This document shows positions 49,119-58,827 of a stretch of 64,000 bases of DNA, piece after piece. The translations under genes and the position numbers were made by a program. Every line of letters begins with the position of its first letter. The first letter of the stretch is position 1. The notes beneath the pieces were generated by a model. It ran no database searches. It was not told the origin of the DNA and was given only the letters and a program-made list of their open reading frames with translations. Location: assembly GCF_017313275.1 (NCBI RefSeq), contig NZ_JAFLNM010000004.1, positions 186,001 to 250,000 on the forward strand, written 5' to 3'. Origin of the DNA: Flagellimonas profundi. GTDB taxonomy: Bacteria; Bacteroidota; Bacteroidia; Flavobacteriales; Flavobacteriaceae.

Positions 49119-51308
49119 ATGAACAACCGAGCCTTTTTATCCCCCGTTTTCATGGCACTTGCCATGTTCTTTTGCGTGTTCTCACATGCCCAAAAGAAAA
49201 ATGCCGATTACAAAATACATTTGTTCAAAACCAACGAAACCTTCACCATTGATGGTGTCGGTGACGAGGATACTTGGCAAAAAGCAGAAGCTGCCAACGA
49301 TTTCTTTATGGTATTGCCCATGGACGACCGTAAAGCCACACAACCCTCTGAAGTAAAGATGGCCTATGACGACAAGCAACTATATCTTTTGGCCACTTTT
49401 TACAAAACTCCGGGCAATACCTACGTGGTGGAATCACTGCGCAGGGACTTCTCCTTTGGAGGAAACGATAATTTTTTATTGTTCATGGACCCCTTCAACA
49501 ACCAGACCACAGGATTTAGTTTTGGTGCAAACGCTTATGGCGCACAATGGGATGGTACCATGTTCAATGGAGGCCGCGTAGATCTTAACTGGGACAGTAA
49601 ATGGGTCTCGGAAGTACAGAATTACGAGGATAAATGGGTAGTGGAAATGGCCATTCCCTTTAAATCCATCCGATACGAAAAAGATGTAACCGAATGGGGC
49701 GTCAATTTTTCAAGATTGGATTTGAGCACCAACGAAAAATCAAGCTGGACGCCAATTCCAAGACAGTTTCCCACAGCCTCTTTGGCCTACACAGGTACTA
49801 TGGTCTGGGACAATCCGCCCCCAAAACAGGGACTCAATTATTCCATTATTCCCTATGTATTGGGAACCGTGGGCAATTCGAGCATTGAAGATATTACATA
49901 TGATGATGAGTTTAAGGTAGGGGGCGATATAAAACTCGGTCTAACCTCCTCATTGAACTTGGACCTCACCATCAACCCTGATTTTTCGCAAGTTGAAGCA
50001 GACCGCCAAGTGGCAAATTTGACCCGTTTTGAGCTCTTTTTTCCAGAAAGACGGCAATTTTTCCTTGAAAATGCAGATTTATTCGCCAGTTTTGGCTACG
50101 ATGCCATTCGCCCGTTTTTTTCACGTAGAATTGGTTTGGGCGTACCTATTATTGCTGGTGCCAGGGTAAGTGGCAACCTAAACAGGAACCTACGTTTGGG
50201 TTTGATGGATATGCAGACCGACAACGTGGACGAAACAGGGCTGCCCAGTCAGAACTTCGCAGTGCTTTCTTTGCAGCAAAAGGTTTTCTCGCGCTCTAAT
50301 ATTGGATTAATGTTCGTGAACAAGGAGTCCTTGGACTATAATGCATTGGCCGATAGCCTAAAAACGGAATACACCCAGTTCAACAGAAATCTTGGTCTGG
50401 AATATAACTTGGCCTCTGCCGACAATAAATACAACGGAAAGGTTTTTATGCTGAAATCGTTCGGACCGGATTCCTCGTACAACGGCTTTGCGCAAGGTGC
50501 ACATTTAGCCTACAGTAGCCGAAAGTGGAACTGGCGGGTTCAGCAGGAATACATTTCGGAAAATTTTACTTCCGAAGTGGGTTTTGTGCCCCGGAACAAC
50601 TATATCAAACTGCAAGGTTCTATTGGGCATCTTTTTTTGCCAGCTAGTGAAAAGGTGGTGAGTCACGGGCCCCAATACACAGGTTTTTACTACTTCGACC
50701 CTAGCATGAACTCCACTGATTATGTATCCATTTTAGGATATGCCGTAAACTTTATGGACCGCAGTTCTCTGGGTGTTGATGTTTTTAACGAATATGTACA
50801 GCTATTGGCTCCGTTCGATCCTACCAACACAGGAAAAGAGGAATTGGAGGCAGGTACGCGCCACCACTGGAATGGGGTTTATTTACAATACAGCTCGCGC
50901 CCCAAAAGTTTATTTACCTATAATTTGACCTCAAGACTGGGGCGATATTTTTCTGGAGGATACCGCACCAATATCAATGCACAATTGGGATATCGCTTTC
51001 AGCCCTACGTGAGTTTGGGAGCCACTCTCAGTTACAATAATCTGGACTTACCGCAACCATGGTACACCACCGATTTTTGGCTCGTTGGTACCGAGGCGGA
51101 TATTACCTTTACCAATAAATTGTTTTGGAACACGCTTTTTCAATACAACGAACAGAGCAATAACTTTGGCATCAATTCCCGATTGCAATGGCGTTACGCA
51201 CCTGCTTCCGACCTGTTTTTGGTGTTTAACAACAACGAGCAATTATCCCCGCTCGAAGGCAATTTATGGTCGTTGACGCTTAAGTTTACGTATTGGTTCA
51301 ACAAGTAA
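49119..51308 (+). CDS. DUF5916 outer membrane protein with CBM9-like domain
   Basis: The promoter shows that the start is ATG 49119 and not the upstream in-frame start at 49071. The 729-residue product has a signal peptide (FMALAMFFCVFSHAQ). A family 9 carbohydrate-binding-like domain follows (about 30-220, with YKIHLFKTNETFTIDGVGDE and YDDKQLYLLATFY). A long region of beta-strands ends with the aromatic tail YWFNK. This matches DUF5916 proteins, which are common in Bacteroidota and of unknown function. The carboxy-terminal part probably forms a barrel. No neighbouring glycan genes suggest a substrate. Confidence 0.85.
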   Translation: MNNRAFLSPVFMALAMFFCVFSHAQKKNADYKIHLFKTNETFTIDGVGDEDTWQKAEAANDFFMVLPMDDRKATQPSEVKMAYDDKQLYLLATFYKTPGNTYVVESLRRDFSFGGNDNFLLFMDPFNNQTTGFSFGANAYGAQWDGTMFNGGRVDLNWDSKWVSEVQNYEDKWVVEMAIPFKSIRYEKDVTEWGVNFSRLDLSTNEKSSWTPIPRQFPTASLAYTGTMVWDNPPPKQGLNYSIIPYVLGTVGNSSIEDITYDDEFKVGGDIKLGLTSSLNLDLTINPDFSQVEADRQVANLTRFELFFPERRQFFLENADLFASFGYDAIRPFFSRRIGLGVPIIAGARVSGNLNRNLRLGLMDMQTDNVDETGLPSQNFAVLSLQQKVFSRSNIGLMFVNKESLDYNALADSLKTEYTQFNRNLGLEYNLASADNKYNGKVFMLKSFGPDSSYNGFAQGAHLAYSSRKWNWRVQQEYISENFTSEVGFVPRNNYIKLQGSIGHLFLPASEKVVSHGPQYTGFYYFDPSMNSTDYVSILGYAVNFMDRSSLGVDVFNEYVQLLAPFDPTNTGKEELEAGTRHHWNGVYLQYSSRPKSLFTYNLTSRLGRYFSGGYRTNINAQLGYRFQPYVSLGATLSYNNLDLPQPWYTTDFWLVGTEADITFTNKLFWNTLFQYNEQSNNFGINSRLQWRYAPASDLFLVFNNNEQLSPLEGNLWSLTLKFTYWFNK

Positions 51309-51411
51309 TCGGAATCTGTCAATCCAAAGTATAGGCAAGTCAAGCAGCACCAGGTTTTTTGCTTAAAACCAGGTAACTTCCCTTATCTCGTTTGCAAATA
51401 CCTAAAAAGGA

Positions 51412-52254
51412 TTACTTAATCATCTTTAAATTGATGACCTCCTGCTCCGTCAAGTGCCTCCAATGTCCACGTGGTAGATCTTTTTTGGTCAATCCTGCAA
51501 AGATTACGCGATCCAATTTAGTGACATTGTATCCCAAGTGTTCAAAAATACGGCGTACAATGCGGTTTCTTCCACTATGGATTTCAACGCCTACCTCTCG
51601 TTTGGGTGCACCTTGGATATAACTAATGCTGTCCACTGAAATAGGGCCATCTTCCAATTCGAGACCCTCTTCGATTTTGTGCAAATCACCTAGGCTTAAA
51701 TTATTGTCCAAATGCACATGGTAAATCTTGCGCACATTGTGCTTGGGATGCGTAAGTTTTTTGGTAAGGTCACCATCGTTGGTGAAAAGCAGCAATCCGG
51801 TAGTATTTCTATCCAAACGGCCCACGGGCAACAATCTGTTGTTCGAGGCACTGGATATCAGTTCCATTACAGTACGACGACCCTTTTCATCACTCGTGGT
51901 CGTGATAAAGTTCTTGGGTTTGTTGAGCAAAATGTATTCTTTCTTTTCCAAGTTGAGCCGTTTTCCATCAAAACGGACATCATCGGAACGTTTAACCTTA
52001 TATCCCATTTCGGTAATTGTTTTACCGTTAACGGTAACATTGCCTGCAGCGATATAAGTGTCGGCTTCCCTTCGGGAACAAATGCCCGCATTGGCAATGT
52101 AACGGTTCAATCGAATTTCATCGGGATTGGATTTTTTCTGCGGTGTGTTCTGCTTGGGCCTTGAAGAAAAATTTTTGTTGAACGGCTTTTTTCTATCACC
52201 GCCCTTGAAGTTTTTAGAAGGCTTTTTGCCCCTGCTATTGTCTGATTTCGCCAT
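51412..52254 (-). CDS. rRNA pseudouridine synthase (RluB/RsuA family)
   Basis: This 280-residue enzyme modifies uridine in ribosomal RNA. It has a basic disordered amino tail (about residues 1-45, SDNSRGKKPSKNFKGGDRKK), an S4 RNA-binding domain (about 48-95, with IRLNRYIANAGICSRREADT) and a synthase domain. The catalytic aspartate lies in LPVGRLDRNTTGLLLFTNDG. Other family blocks are VRKIYHVHLDN and VEIHSGRNRIVRRIFEHLGY. RluB, RluE and RluF are hard to separate by eye; RluB is most likely. A consensus -7 element lies 17-24 bases upstream of its ATG. Confidence 0.9.
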   Translation of the reverse strand: MAKSDNSRGKKPSKNFKGGDRKKPFNKNFSSRPKQNTPQKKSNPDEIRLNRYIANAGICSRREADTYIAAGNVTVNGKTITEMGYKVKRSDDVRFDGKRLNLEKKEYILLNKPKNFITTTSDEKGRRTVMELISSASNNRLLPVGRLDRNTTGLLLFTNDGDLTKKLTHPKHNVRKIYHVHLDNNLSLGDLHKIEEGLELEDGPISVDSISYIQGAPKREVGVEIHSGRNRIVRRIFEHLGYNVTKLDRVIFAGLTKKDLPRGHWRHLTEQEVINLKMIK

Positions 52255-52270
52255 CAGTCACTTTTTTTTG

Positions 52271-52278
52271 CAAATGTA
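52271..52278 (-). promoter_or_regulatory. -7 element upstream of the pseudouridine synthase gene
   Basis: On the minus strand TACATTTG matches TAnnTTTG exactly. The -33 TTG is not at the usual spacing, with GGTTTTTTGG about 14 bases further upstream. Confidence 0.5.
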
Positions 52279-52315
52279 GTCTTTTTAAGTTCCAAAAAAC
52301 CTAAAGAACAAAGAA

Positions 52316-53221
52316 TTACAAAATTCGGTTCAACACCACATCCACATCAATCAAAAGAATACTAAAAACCCCGGCAACGATGATAAATTTAATGATGTTG
52401 TGCAGCCAAACGTAGTGCTTTTTGGTATCTGCTTTCCACAATAAAACCAAGAAAAAAATCAAGAGCGCAATACATGCTATAAAATACAGGTGCATATAGC
52501 CCACATCGAAAGTCCTGATAAGCAAAAGGGCGGGAATCAATGTCAATGCAATCAATAAGGTAATCATGGATTTTGATACGTTGGGACCGTAAATAATAGG
52601 AATGGTTTTATAGTCCTGGGCCATATCCCCAGGCATACTCTCCAAATCTTTGATCATTTCTCGGGCCAAAATCAATAAGAACAAGAAAAGGGCATGGACG
52701 AAAATTACGGTCTGGAAATTTTTATAGTAGACAAAAACTACAAAAAAAGGGGAAATGGCCAAAGTGGAGGACACCAAGTTACCCAAGAATGGGATTCGCT
52801 TAAGCTTATGGGAGTATATCCATATTCCAAATATATAGGCAGAAAAAAACAGCACCGCCCTAAAAGAAATATAGCTGGCGGCAAACACAGCTAAAAAGTT
52901 GAGTATAAAATAGGTGGTAAGCTTAAATCGTTGGCTCACCAAACGATCCAACATACTCTTGGTGGGTTTGTTGATCAGGTCTTTTTCAGCGTCATAAAAA
53001 TTATTGATGATATAACCACTCGCAATAGTCAGTGCCGAGGCTGTAACAATAAGAAAAAGATTTAGGTCCAAAACCACATCCCTTAAAGGAGTATTGGGTG
53101 CCAAAATGTAAATGGAGGCCAGATATTGCGCCAAGGTGATTACAAGGATATTGTAACCCCGAACCACGGAAAACAGACTCAACAGCTTAAAAAGCAAGAG
53201 TTTGTTTTTTCTACTAAGCAT
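52316..53221 (-). CDS. UbiA-family prenyltransferase (geranylgeranylglycerol-phosphate type)
   Basis: This 301-residue multi-pass protein has the two aspartate-rich motifs of the UbiA family (YIINNFYDAEKDLINKP and DMAQDYKTIP). About eight hydrophobic segments fill the rest. Flavobacterial members are often annotated as archaeal-type geranylgeranylglycerol-phosphate geranylgeranyltransferase. The adjacent mevalonate genes would supply its isoprenoid substrate. The exact acceptor cannot be read from sequence. It follows the GHMP kinase gene by ten bases on the minus strand. Confidence 0.82.
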   Translation of the reverse strand: MLSRKNKLLLFKLLSLFSVVRGYNILVITLAQYLASIYILAPNTPLRDVVLDLNLFLIVTASALTIASGYIINNFYDAEKDLINKPTKSMLDRLVSQRFKLTTYFILNFLAVFAASYISFRAVLFFSAYIFGIWIYSHKLKRIPFLGNLVSSTLAISPFFVVFVYYKNFQTVIFVHALFLFLLILAREMIKDLESMPGDMAQDYKTIPIIYGPNVSKSMITLLIALTLIPALLLIRTFDVGYMHLYFIACIALLIFFLVLLWKADTKKHYVWLHNIIKFIIVAGVFSILLIDVDVVLNRIL

Positions 53222-53231
53222 GGGATTGCTT

Positions 53232-54170
53232 TTAGAAGTTGTACACTACTTCCAAAGTATGGCCTTCAAGTGCTTTTTTGGCCTTTTCCAAATCTTGGGT
53301 AAAGCCTAAAATATATCCTCCTCCACCTGAACCACAAAGTTTAAGGTAATAATCGTTGGTCTCGATTCCTTTTTGCCAAAGTTGATGGAATTTGGATGGA
53401 ATCATAGGTTTGAAGTGATCGAAAACTACATGGGAAAGTTGCTTCAAATTTCCAAACAACGATTTTACATTGCCGTTAAGAAAGTCCTCAACACATGCAT
53501 CTGTATGTTTAATAAACTGGTCCTTGATCATATTTCGGAAACCTTCCTGCTTCATGTTCTCCATAAAGAGTTGTACCATTGGTGCCGTTTCGCCTGTCAT
53601 TCCACTGTCCAATAAGAAAACGGCTCCTTTTCCTTCGGTGTTTTGGGATGGAATACTAGTGGACTCTATGTTATCTTTGGAGTTGATAAGGATCGGCAAG
53701 CTCAAATAACTGTTCAACGGATCCAATCCAGATGATTTTCCGTGAAAAAAAGATTCCATTTTCCCGAAAATTTTCTTCAACTGAAGCAATTTTTCTCGGG
53801 TCAAGTTTTCCAAAACAGTGATTTTGTCCGTAGCATAACGGTCGTAAATAGCAGCGACCAATGCACCACTACTCCCAATTCCATAACCTTGGGGAATGGA
53901 ACTGTCGAAGTACATACCATTGTCTACATCTTTTTCCAAAGCTTCTATATCAAAAGAAACCAAACCTTCTTCCTTAATTTCCAGCACTTTAAGGTACTCA
54001 GCATAGGCCTTAAGACTTTTATTGGATTCTTGCGCCATTTTGGAATCGTTCTTCTCCCGCTTCAGCGCTCCTTTAAAAAAATTATAGGGTATTGATAGTC
54101 CTTTGGAGTCTTTGATAATGCCGTACTCCCCGAACAATAAAATCTTGGAATAAAATAATGGACCTTTCAT
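53232..54170 (-). CDS. GHMP kinase, probable mevalonate kinase
   Basis: This 312-residue GHMP-fold kinase has a nucleotide loop (GYGIGSSGALVAAIYDRY). The amino end is YSKILLFGEYGIIKDSKGLS, and the late glycine-rich KLCGSGGGGYILGFTQ is intact. Between mvaD and the UbiA gene, phosphorylation of mevalonate or phosphomevalonate is the obvious role. Mevalonate kinase is slightly favoured because the gene starts with the usual KILLFGEY motif. It starts at ATG 54170. The upstream 140 bases are AT-rich and probably carry its promoter. Confidence 0.82.
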   Translation of the reverse strand: MKGPLFYSKILLFGEYGIIKDSKGLSIPYNFFKGALKREKNDSKMAQESNKSLKAYAEYLKVLEIKEEGLVSFDIEALEKDVDNGMYFDSSIPQGYGIGSSGALVAAIYDRYATDKITVLENLTREKLLQLKKIFGKMESFFHGKSSGLDPLNSYLSLPILINSKDNIESTSIPSQNTEGKGAVFLLDSGMTGETAPMVQLFMENMKQEGFRNMIKDQFIKHTDACVEDFLNGNVKSLFGNLKQLSHVVFDHFKPMIPSKFHQLWQKGIETNDYYLKLCGSGGGGYILGFTQDLEKAKKALEGHTLEVVYNF

Positions 54171-54311
54171 ATAACACTACTAAGATACAAACAAATTTTG
54201 TTTAATCTTTTATAAAATTAGATAAACAAATAAATTTTATCCTGAAAAACCTGTTTTCTTTGGTCTAAAATCATGGCAAATAACGTAAAAAAACAGCTTA
54301 GCTGTTCATTT

Positions 54312-55397
54312 TTAGTTGTTTATTTTAGTTGCTCCCTGTCCTACCCGGTCATTAATGTAATGCCCATTTTCGCAATGTATGGCCAATTCATCTTTGATAA
54401 AATCCTGCACTTTTTCCTTTTCGGATGCTGGATAAAGCAAATGCACATTGGCACCGGCATCCAACGTAAAGCATATTGGCGTTTTAGTTTCTTCGCGGTA
54501 TTGCCAAATTTTATTTATGATTTCCAAGGTGTCGGGTTTCATCAACATAAAATAGGGCATGCTGGTCATCATCATGGCGTGCAAAGTAAGTGCCTCACTT
54601 TCAACCAACTTGATGAACGCTTCCAAATCGCCATTTTCCAATATGGTTTTTAGCTTGTCCAAATTGGAGAATGCCTGTTCAAATCGGTTTTCGGCATAAG
54701 GGTGACCGTGCATTAATTGGTGGCCTACCGTGCTGCTCACTTGTTTTTGTCCTTTATGTACTAAAAGAATGGTGTCGCAATAGCTCTTAAAAACGGGATT
54801 CACCTCGAACGGATATGCAATGCCGTACAAATCGGAACTCTCGGGTATGTTGGCGTGTTCTCCCCATTGGACTAAATTGCCCTTTATGCTGCGGCAAGCA
54901 CTTCCAGAACCCAAGCGGGCCAAAAATGATGCCTTTGCATGGAAAACTTCTTCTTCCATTGTGGGGTTCAATTGTCTTTCAATATCCATTAAACACAACG
55001 ATAGCGCCGCCATTCCACTTGCCGATGAAGCAATACCGCTGCTGTGCGGAAAGGAATTTGAGGTTTCAATGGCAAAATGATACTCCTTCAAAAAGGGAAG
55101 ATACGTCTCAATCCGCTCCAAAAATGTCCGTATCTTAGGTTTAAAACCTTCCTTTGACCTTCCCTCAAAAAACAAATCAAAAGAAAAATCATCCTTACTG
55201 TCCTTTTTCTCAAAAGAAACGGAAGTGGTTGTCGCGCAAGCATCCAGTGTAAAACTTATGGATGGGTTGGCTGGAATCTGAACGGGGCGTTTTCCCCAGT
55301 ATTTCACAAGTGCAATATTGCTGGGTGCCTTCCAAGTGACTTTACCTTTTTCGGGCAAATTCTGATAGTCACCAGTCAAAAAATCATTTTCCGTCAT
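54312..55397 (-). CDS. mvaD: Diphosphomevalonate decarboxylase
   Basis: MvaD makes isopentenyl diphosphate from diphosphomevalonate in an ATP-dependent decarboxylation. I start it at ATG 55397 (361 residues), because a consensus -7 box at 55416-55423 overlaps an upstream TTG start. Motifs are intact: WKAPSNIALVKYWGKRP, IPANPSISFTLD, the SFPHSSGIASSASGMAAL substrate loop, and FTLDAGANVHLLYPASE. Part of a mevalonate block with the GHMP kinase and UbiA genes. Confidence 0.92.
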   Translation of the reverse strand: MTENDFLTGDYQNLPEKGKVTWKAPSNIALVKYWGKRPVQIPANPSISFTLDACATTTSVSFEKKDSKDDFSFDLFFEGRSKEGFKPKIRTFLERIETYLPFLKEYHFAIETSNSFPHSSGIASSASGMAALSLCLMDIERQLNPTMEEEVFHAKASFLARLGSGSACRSIKGNLVQWGEHANIPESSDLYGIAYPFEVNPVFKSYCDTILLVHKGQKQVSSTVGHQLMHGHPYAENRFEQAFSNLDKLKTILENGDLEAFIKLVESEALTLHAMMMTSMPYFMLMKPDTLEIINKIWQYREETKTPICFTLDAGANVHLLYPASEKEKVQDFIKDELAIHCENGHYINDRVGQGATKINN

Positions 55398-55415
55398 TGA
55401 GCGTGGAAGTTTGAA

Positions 55416-55423
55416 CAAATATA
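55416..55423 (-). promoter_or_regulatory. -7 element of mvaD
   Basis: On the minus strand TATATTTG matches TAnnTTTG exactly, 19 bases upstream of ATG 55397. A TTTCC about 18 bases further upstream may serve as the -33 element. Confidence 0.55.
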
Positions 55424-55490
55424 AGCAGCGACAAACTTACTGGAAATCGGATTCAAATAAATTCTTATTTTAGTCAAAGTTGCGCCAACC

Positions 55491-55967
55491 ATGAAAAAAA
55501 GAATAGTTTACATAACCATAAGTGTTTTGGTCTGCCTTGCTATTGGTTTTCTTGCCAGTATTGCGACCCAGAGTTCCGTCAATGATTGGTATGTTACCTT
55601 GAACAAGCCATCGTTTACCCCTCCGAATTATCTTTTTGCCCCCGTGTGGACGGCATTGTACATTATGATGGGAATTGCAGCGGGCATTGTTTGGTCCAAG
55701 GGTTATCACCATATTTGGGTAAAAACGGCATTGTACCATTTTGTGTTCCAGTTGTTGCTCAATGCCTTATGGAGCATAGTTTTCTTTGGGCTTAAAAATC
55801 CACTGGGCGGAATGATCGTGATCCTCGCCTTGTTGACCATGATCATACTCACCATAAAATGGTTTAAGGTCATAAGCAAACCCGCTGCACTTTTAATGAT
55901 TCCTTATGTGCTATGGGTGGCCTTTGCCTCTGCCCTCAATTACAAAATTTGGGAACTCAACGGTTAA
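55491..55967 (+). CDS. tspO: TspO/MBR-family membrane protein
   Basis: TspO proteins are five-helix membrane proteins that bind tetrapyrroles or sterol-like ligands. The 158-residue product has the expected hydrophobic segments and the family motif WYVTLNKPSFTPPNYLFAPV, then WTALYIMMGIA and LWSIVFFGLKNPLGG, ending ASALNYKIWELN. Divergent from mvaD and convergent with the DUF1697 gene, overlapping it by four bases. Ligand unknown. Confidence 0.92.
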   Translation: MKKRIVYITISVLVCLAIGFLASIATQSSVNDWYVTLNKPSFTPPNYLFAPVWTALYIMMGIAAGIVWSKGYHHIWVKTALYHFVFQLLLNALWSIVFFGLKNPLGGMIVILALLTMIILTIKWFKVISKPAALLMIPYVLWVAFASALNYKIWELNG

Positions 55968-56503
55968 GTAGATGTCATTTCCAATAATTTCAGCATCGTT
56001 TTATGATTTCGGGTCGTAGCTTCTACTTTTAGCTTTTTTTCAACAAAATTGTTATTGAGCTTTGCCCTACCATAGCCATTTTCACAAAAGAGGTATACGC
56101 AAGTATCGGTAACCAGAAACCTTTCATTTTCAAACTGAAGCTCATTGAACTGTGCTATCAACTCCTCCCTAGGAGGGTTTTTAAGCAAAACATAATACAA
56201 ATTATTTTCTTCAGACTCTTCTAAAAAAGGGTTGACTTTTAGGGTTTGTTCAACATCATCTTTCTGAATAATCAAGGTGGGTACATCAAAGCCAAAATGT
56301 GCACGGATGGTGGATGCGATAATTTCCTCAAGTTTATTCGCATCTACCTGTTTATGGTCAAAAACAATATTTCCACTTTGGATATAGGTTTTCACGTTTT
56401 TTAGACCGTTTTCTTCCAAAACCAGCCTCAAATCGGCCATTTTTATCTTTTTTTGACCACTTACATTGATTCCTCGTAGCAAACCTATATATGTATTCCC
56501 CAT
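55964..56503 (-). CDS. DUF1697-family protein
   Basis: I start it at ATG 56503, which gives 179 residues and the family beginning MGNTYIGLLRGINVSGQKK. A longer in-frame extension runs into glpK and is rejected. The rest matches DUF1697: YIQSGNIVFDHK, HFGFDVPTLIIQKDDVEQTL, then the RNHKTMLKLLEM end. The family is a small cytoplasmic fold with unknown function. It overlaps tspO by four bases at the 3' end and is divergent from glpK. Confidence 0.85.
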   Translation of the reverse strand: MGNTYIGLLRGINVSGQKKIKMADLRLVLEENGLKNVKTYIQSGNIVFDHKQVDANKLEEIIASTIRAHFGFDVPTLIIQKDDVEQTLKVNPFLEESEENNLYYVLLKNPPREELIAQFNELQFENERFLVTDTCVYLFCENGYGRAKLNNNFVEKKLKVEATTRNHKTMLKLLEMTST

Positions 56504-56563
56504 AAAGATGGATTTCAAACCCAAATTAATTTTAGTAAATTCAAACGCACTTAAATTAACAAA

Positions 56564-58060
56564 ATGAATCAATATATCCTTGCCTTGGACCAAGGTACGA
56601 CCAGTTCCCGTGCCGTGGTCTTTGATCAAAAGGGAACCATTATCTCCGTAGCACAAAAAGAATTCACGCAAATATTCCCCAAACCAGGCTGGGTGGAACA
56701 TGACCCTGATGAAATCTGGTCGACCCAAGCAGGAATGGCCGCAGAAGCTGTGAGCAAAAAAGGGCTGAAGGCATCTCAAATGGCTGCCATTGGCATTACC
56801 AATCAGAGGGAAACGGTTGTAGTTTGGGACAGAAACACAAGTGAACCTATTTACAACGCCATTGTTTGGCAAGACAAACGTACCTCTGATTATTGCGATG
56901 AATTAAAAAAAGAAGGCAAATCCGCTATGATCAGGGAAAAAACAGGATTGGTCATAGATTCTTATTTCTCGGGCACCAAGGTAAAATGGATTTTGGACAA
57001 TGTGGAGGGTGCAAGACAGAAAGCGGAAGCAGGTGATTTGGTTATGGGAACCATTGATTCTTGGCTTATTTGGAAAATGACGGATGGAGGGCTTCACATC
57101 ACAGATGTGACCAATGCCTGCCGTTCCATGCTGTTCAACATCAATACCATGGATTGGGATAATGAGCTTTTGGAATTGTTGACGATTCCCAAAAGCATGC
57201 TTCCCGAAGTAAAGCAGTCCAGTGAAGTTTATGGCCATACCACGCCCAATTTATTTGCCACTCCCATACCGATTGCAGGAATCGCGGGGGATCAACAAGC
57301 TGCCTTGTTCGGGCAAATGTGCACAAAAAAAGGAATGGTTAAAAATACATACGGTACAGGTTGTTTTATGTTGATGAACATAGGAGAAAAACCGATTGTT
57401 TCCGACAACAACCTGCTTACCACTGTGGCTTGGAAAATCAATGGAAAAACGCAATATGCCCTTGAGGGAAGCATTTTTATCGCAGGTGCCGTGGTGCAAT
57501 GGTTACGGGATAGCTTAAACATCATAAAAACCTCGGCTGAGGTAGAAAAACTTGCGAGTTCGGTGGACAGTACAGAAGGTGTTGTTTTTGTTCCAGCATT
57601 TGCAGGGTTGGGCGCTCCCCATTGGAACCAAAAGGCACAAGGAACCATATTTGGGCTTACTCGAGGCAGCACCGATGCCCACATTGCCCGTGCCGCTTTG
57701 GAGTCCATTGCCTACCAGACCATGGATATCCTTAAAGCAATGGAAGCAGATTCCGGTATTTCCATAAAAGAACTACGTGTTGATGGCGGTGCCACAGTAA
57801 ACGATATGCTAATGCAATTCCAAGCCGATGTATTGAACACCGTTACCGTACGACCAAAGATTGTGGAAACCACCGTAATGGGAGCCGCATATTTGGCTGG
57901 CTTGGCCGTTGGCTATTGGAAAAGTCAAGAAGAAATTCAGGATATTTGGCAAACGGATGTACATTTTAAACCTACAGAAGAGCGTACCGCCATTGATCAA
58001 GGCATCAAGAGTTGGTACAAAGCCATAAAAGCGTTGGAATTCTGGACAGAGAACCCTTAA
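56564..58060 (+). CDS. glpK: Glycerol kinase
   Basis: GlpK phosphorylates glycerol to glycerol-3-phosphate. The 498-residue FGGY-family kinase begins [20 protein letters not shown] and has [37 protein letters not shown] and [14 protein letters not shown], then [20 protein letters not shown]. All catalytic and ATP blocks appear intact. It forms a glycerol uptake unit with glpF, which starts 35 bases after its stop. No glpD dehydrogenase is in the window. Confidence 0.95.
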   Translation: MNQYILALDQGTTSSRAVVFDQKGTIISVAQKEFTQIFPKPGWVEHDPDEIWSTQAGMAAEAVSKKGLKASQMAAIGITNQRETVVVWDRNTSEPIYNAIVWQDKRTSDYCDELKKEGKSAMIREKTGLVIDSYFSGTKVKWILDNVEGARQKAEAGDLVMGTIDSWLIWKMTDGGLHITDVTNACRSMLFNINTMDWDNELLELLTIPKSMLPEVKQSSEVYGHTTPNLFATPIPIAGIAGDQQAALFGQMCTKKGMVKNTYGTGCFMLMNIGEKPIVSDNNLLTTVAWKINGKTQYALEGSIFIAGAVVQWLRDSLNIIKTSAEVEKLASSVDSTEGVVFVPAFAGLGAPHWNQKAQGTIFGLTRGSTDAHIARAALESIAYQTMDILKAMEADSGISIKELRVDGGATVNDMLMQFQADVLNTVTVRPKIVETTVMGAAYLAGLAVGYWKSQEEIQDIWQTDVHFKPTEERTAIDQGIKSWYKAIKALEFWTENP

Positions 58061-58095
58061 TTTTCAAATAACATAAACACTAACATTTCCTTTAT

Positions 58096-58824
58096 ATGAC
58101 TCCTTTTGTATCTGAAATTGTAGGTACTTTTTTGCTGATGGTACTCGGATGTGGCGTAAATGCCAACGTATCCCTACAAAAAACCTACGGTAACAGCTCT
58201 GGCTGGATAGTAATCACTACGGGTTGGGCTTTTGCTGTTTATACCGGTGTTGTGGTTGCCGGACCCCATAGTGGGGCACATATCAATCCCGCAGTAAGCA
58301 TTGGATTGGCCGTAGCAGGTGAATTTCCTTGGAGCGAGGTGCCAACCTATATCCTGGCCCAATTTATCGGAGCTATGTTCGCAGCTTTTTGTGTGTGGCT
58401 GGTCAATAAAGATCATTTTAATGCGACTGAAGACGGAGGTACCAAACGAGGTGTTTTTTGTACGGCCCCTGCAATTCCGAACATCTTTACCAATCTCTTC
58501 TCCGAGGTTTTGGGAACGTTTGTTCTGGTGTTTTCCGTGCTTTACTTTACGGATGCTGTCCTATCCACCGAAGATGCCATTATTGGATTGGGCTCTTTGG
58601 GTGCTTTGCCGGTTTCACTTATAGTTTGGGGCATAGGTCTGTCCTTGGGCGGAACAACGGGCTACGCTATTAACCCTGCCAGGGATTTGGGACCACGAAT
58701 CGTTCATGCCCTATTACCTTTAAAAAACAAAGGCTCCAATGGTTGGGGGTATGCCTGGATACCTGTAGTTGGGCCTATATTAGGGGCCTCGATAGCAGCA
58801 TGGATCGCTTTGGCTCTACAATAA
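58096..58824 (+). CDS. glpF: Glycerol uptake facilitator (aquaporin/MIP family)
   Basis: The 242-residue channel has the six-helix MIP pattern with both pore motifs (GAHINPAVSIGLAVAG and GYAINPARDLGPR). The second NPARD with a following Asp and the spacing favour a glycerol facilitator (GlpF) over a pure water channel. It directly follows glpK. Convergent with the BaiN-type flavoprotein gene. Confidence 0.92.
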   Translation: MTPFVSEIVGTFLLMVLGCGVNANVSLQKTYGNSSGWIVITTGWAFAVYTGVVVAGPHSGAHINPAVSIGLAVAGEFPWSEVPTYILAQFIGAMFAAFCVWLVNKDHFNATEDGGTKRGVFCTAPAIPNIFTNLFSEVLGTFVLVFSVLYFTDAVLSTEDAIIGLGSLGALPVSLIVWGIGLSLGGTTGYAINPARDLGPRIVHALLPLKNKGSNGWGYAWIPVVGPILGASIAAWIALALQ

Positions 58825-58827
58825 TTT

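Noticed and set aside
54183..54241. Repeats of AAACAAATTTT type upstream of the GHMP kinase gene, similar to the 21718 palindrome
   Set aside because: The GATAAA and TTTATC arms are present but spaced differently, and the region is so AT-rich that the likeness is probably chance.
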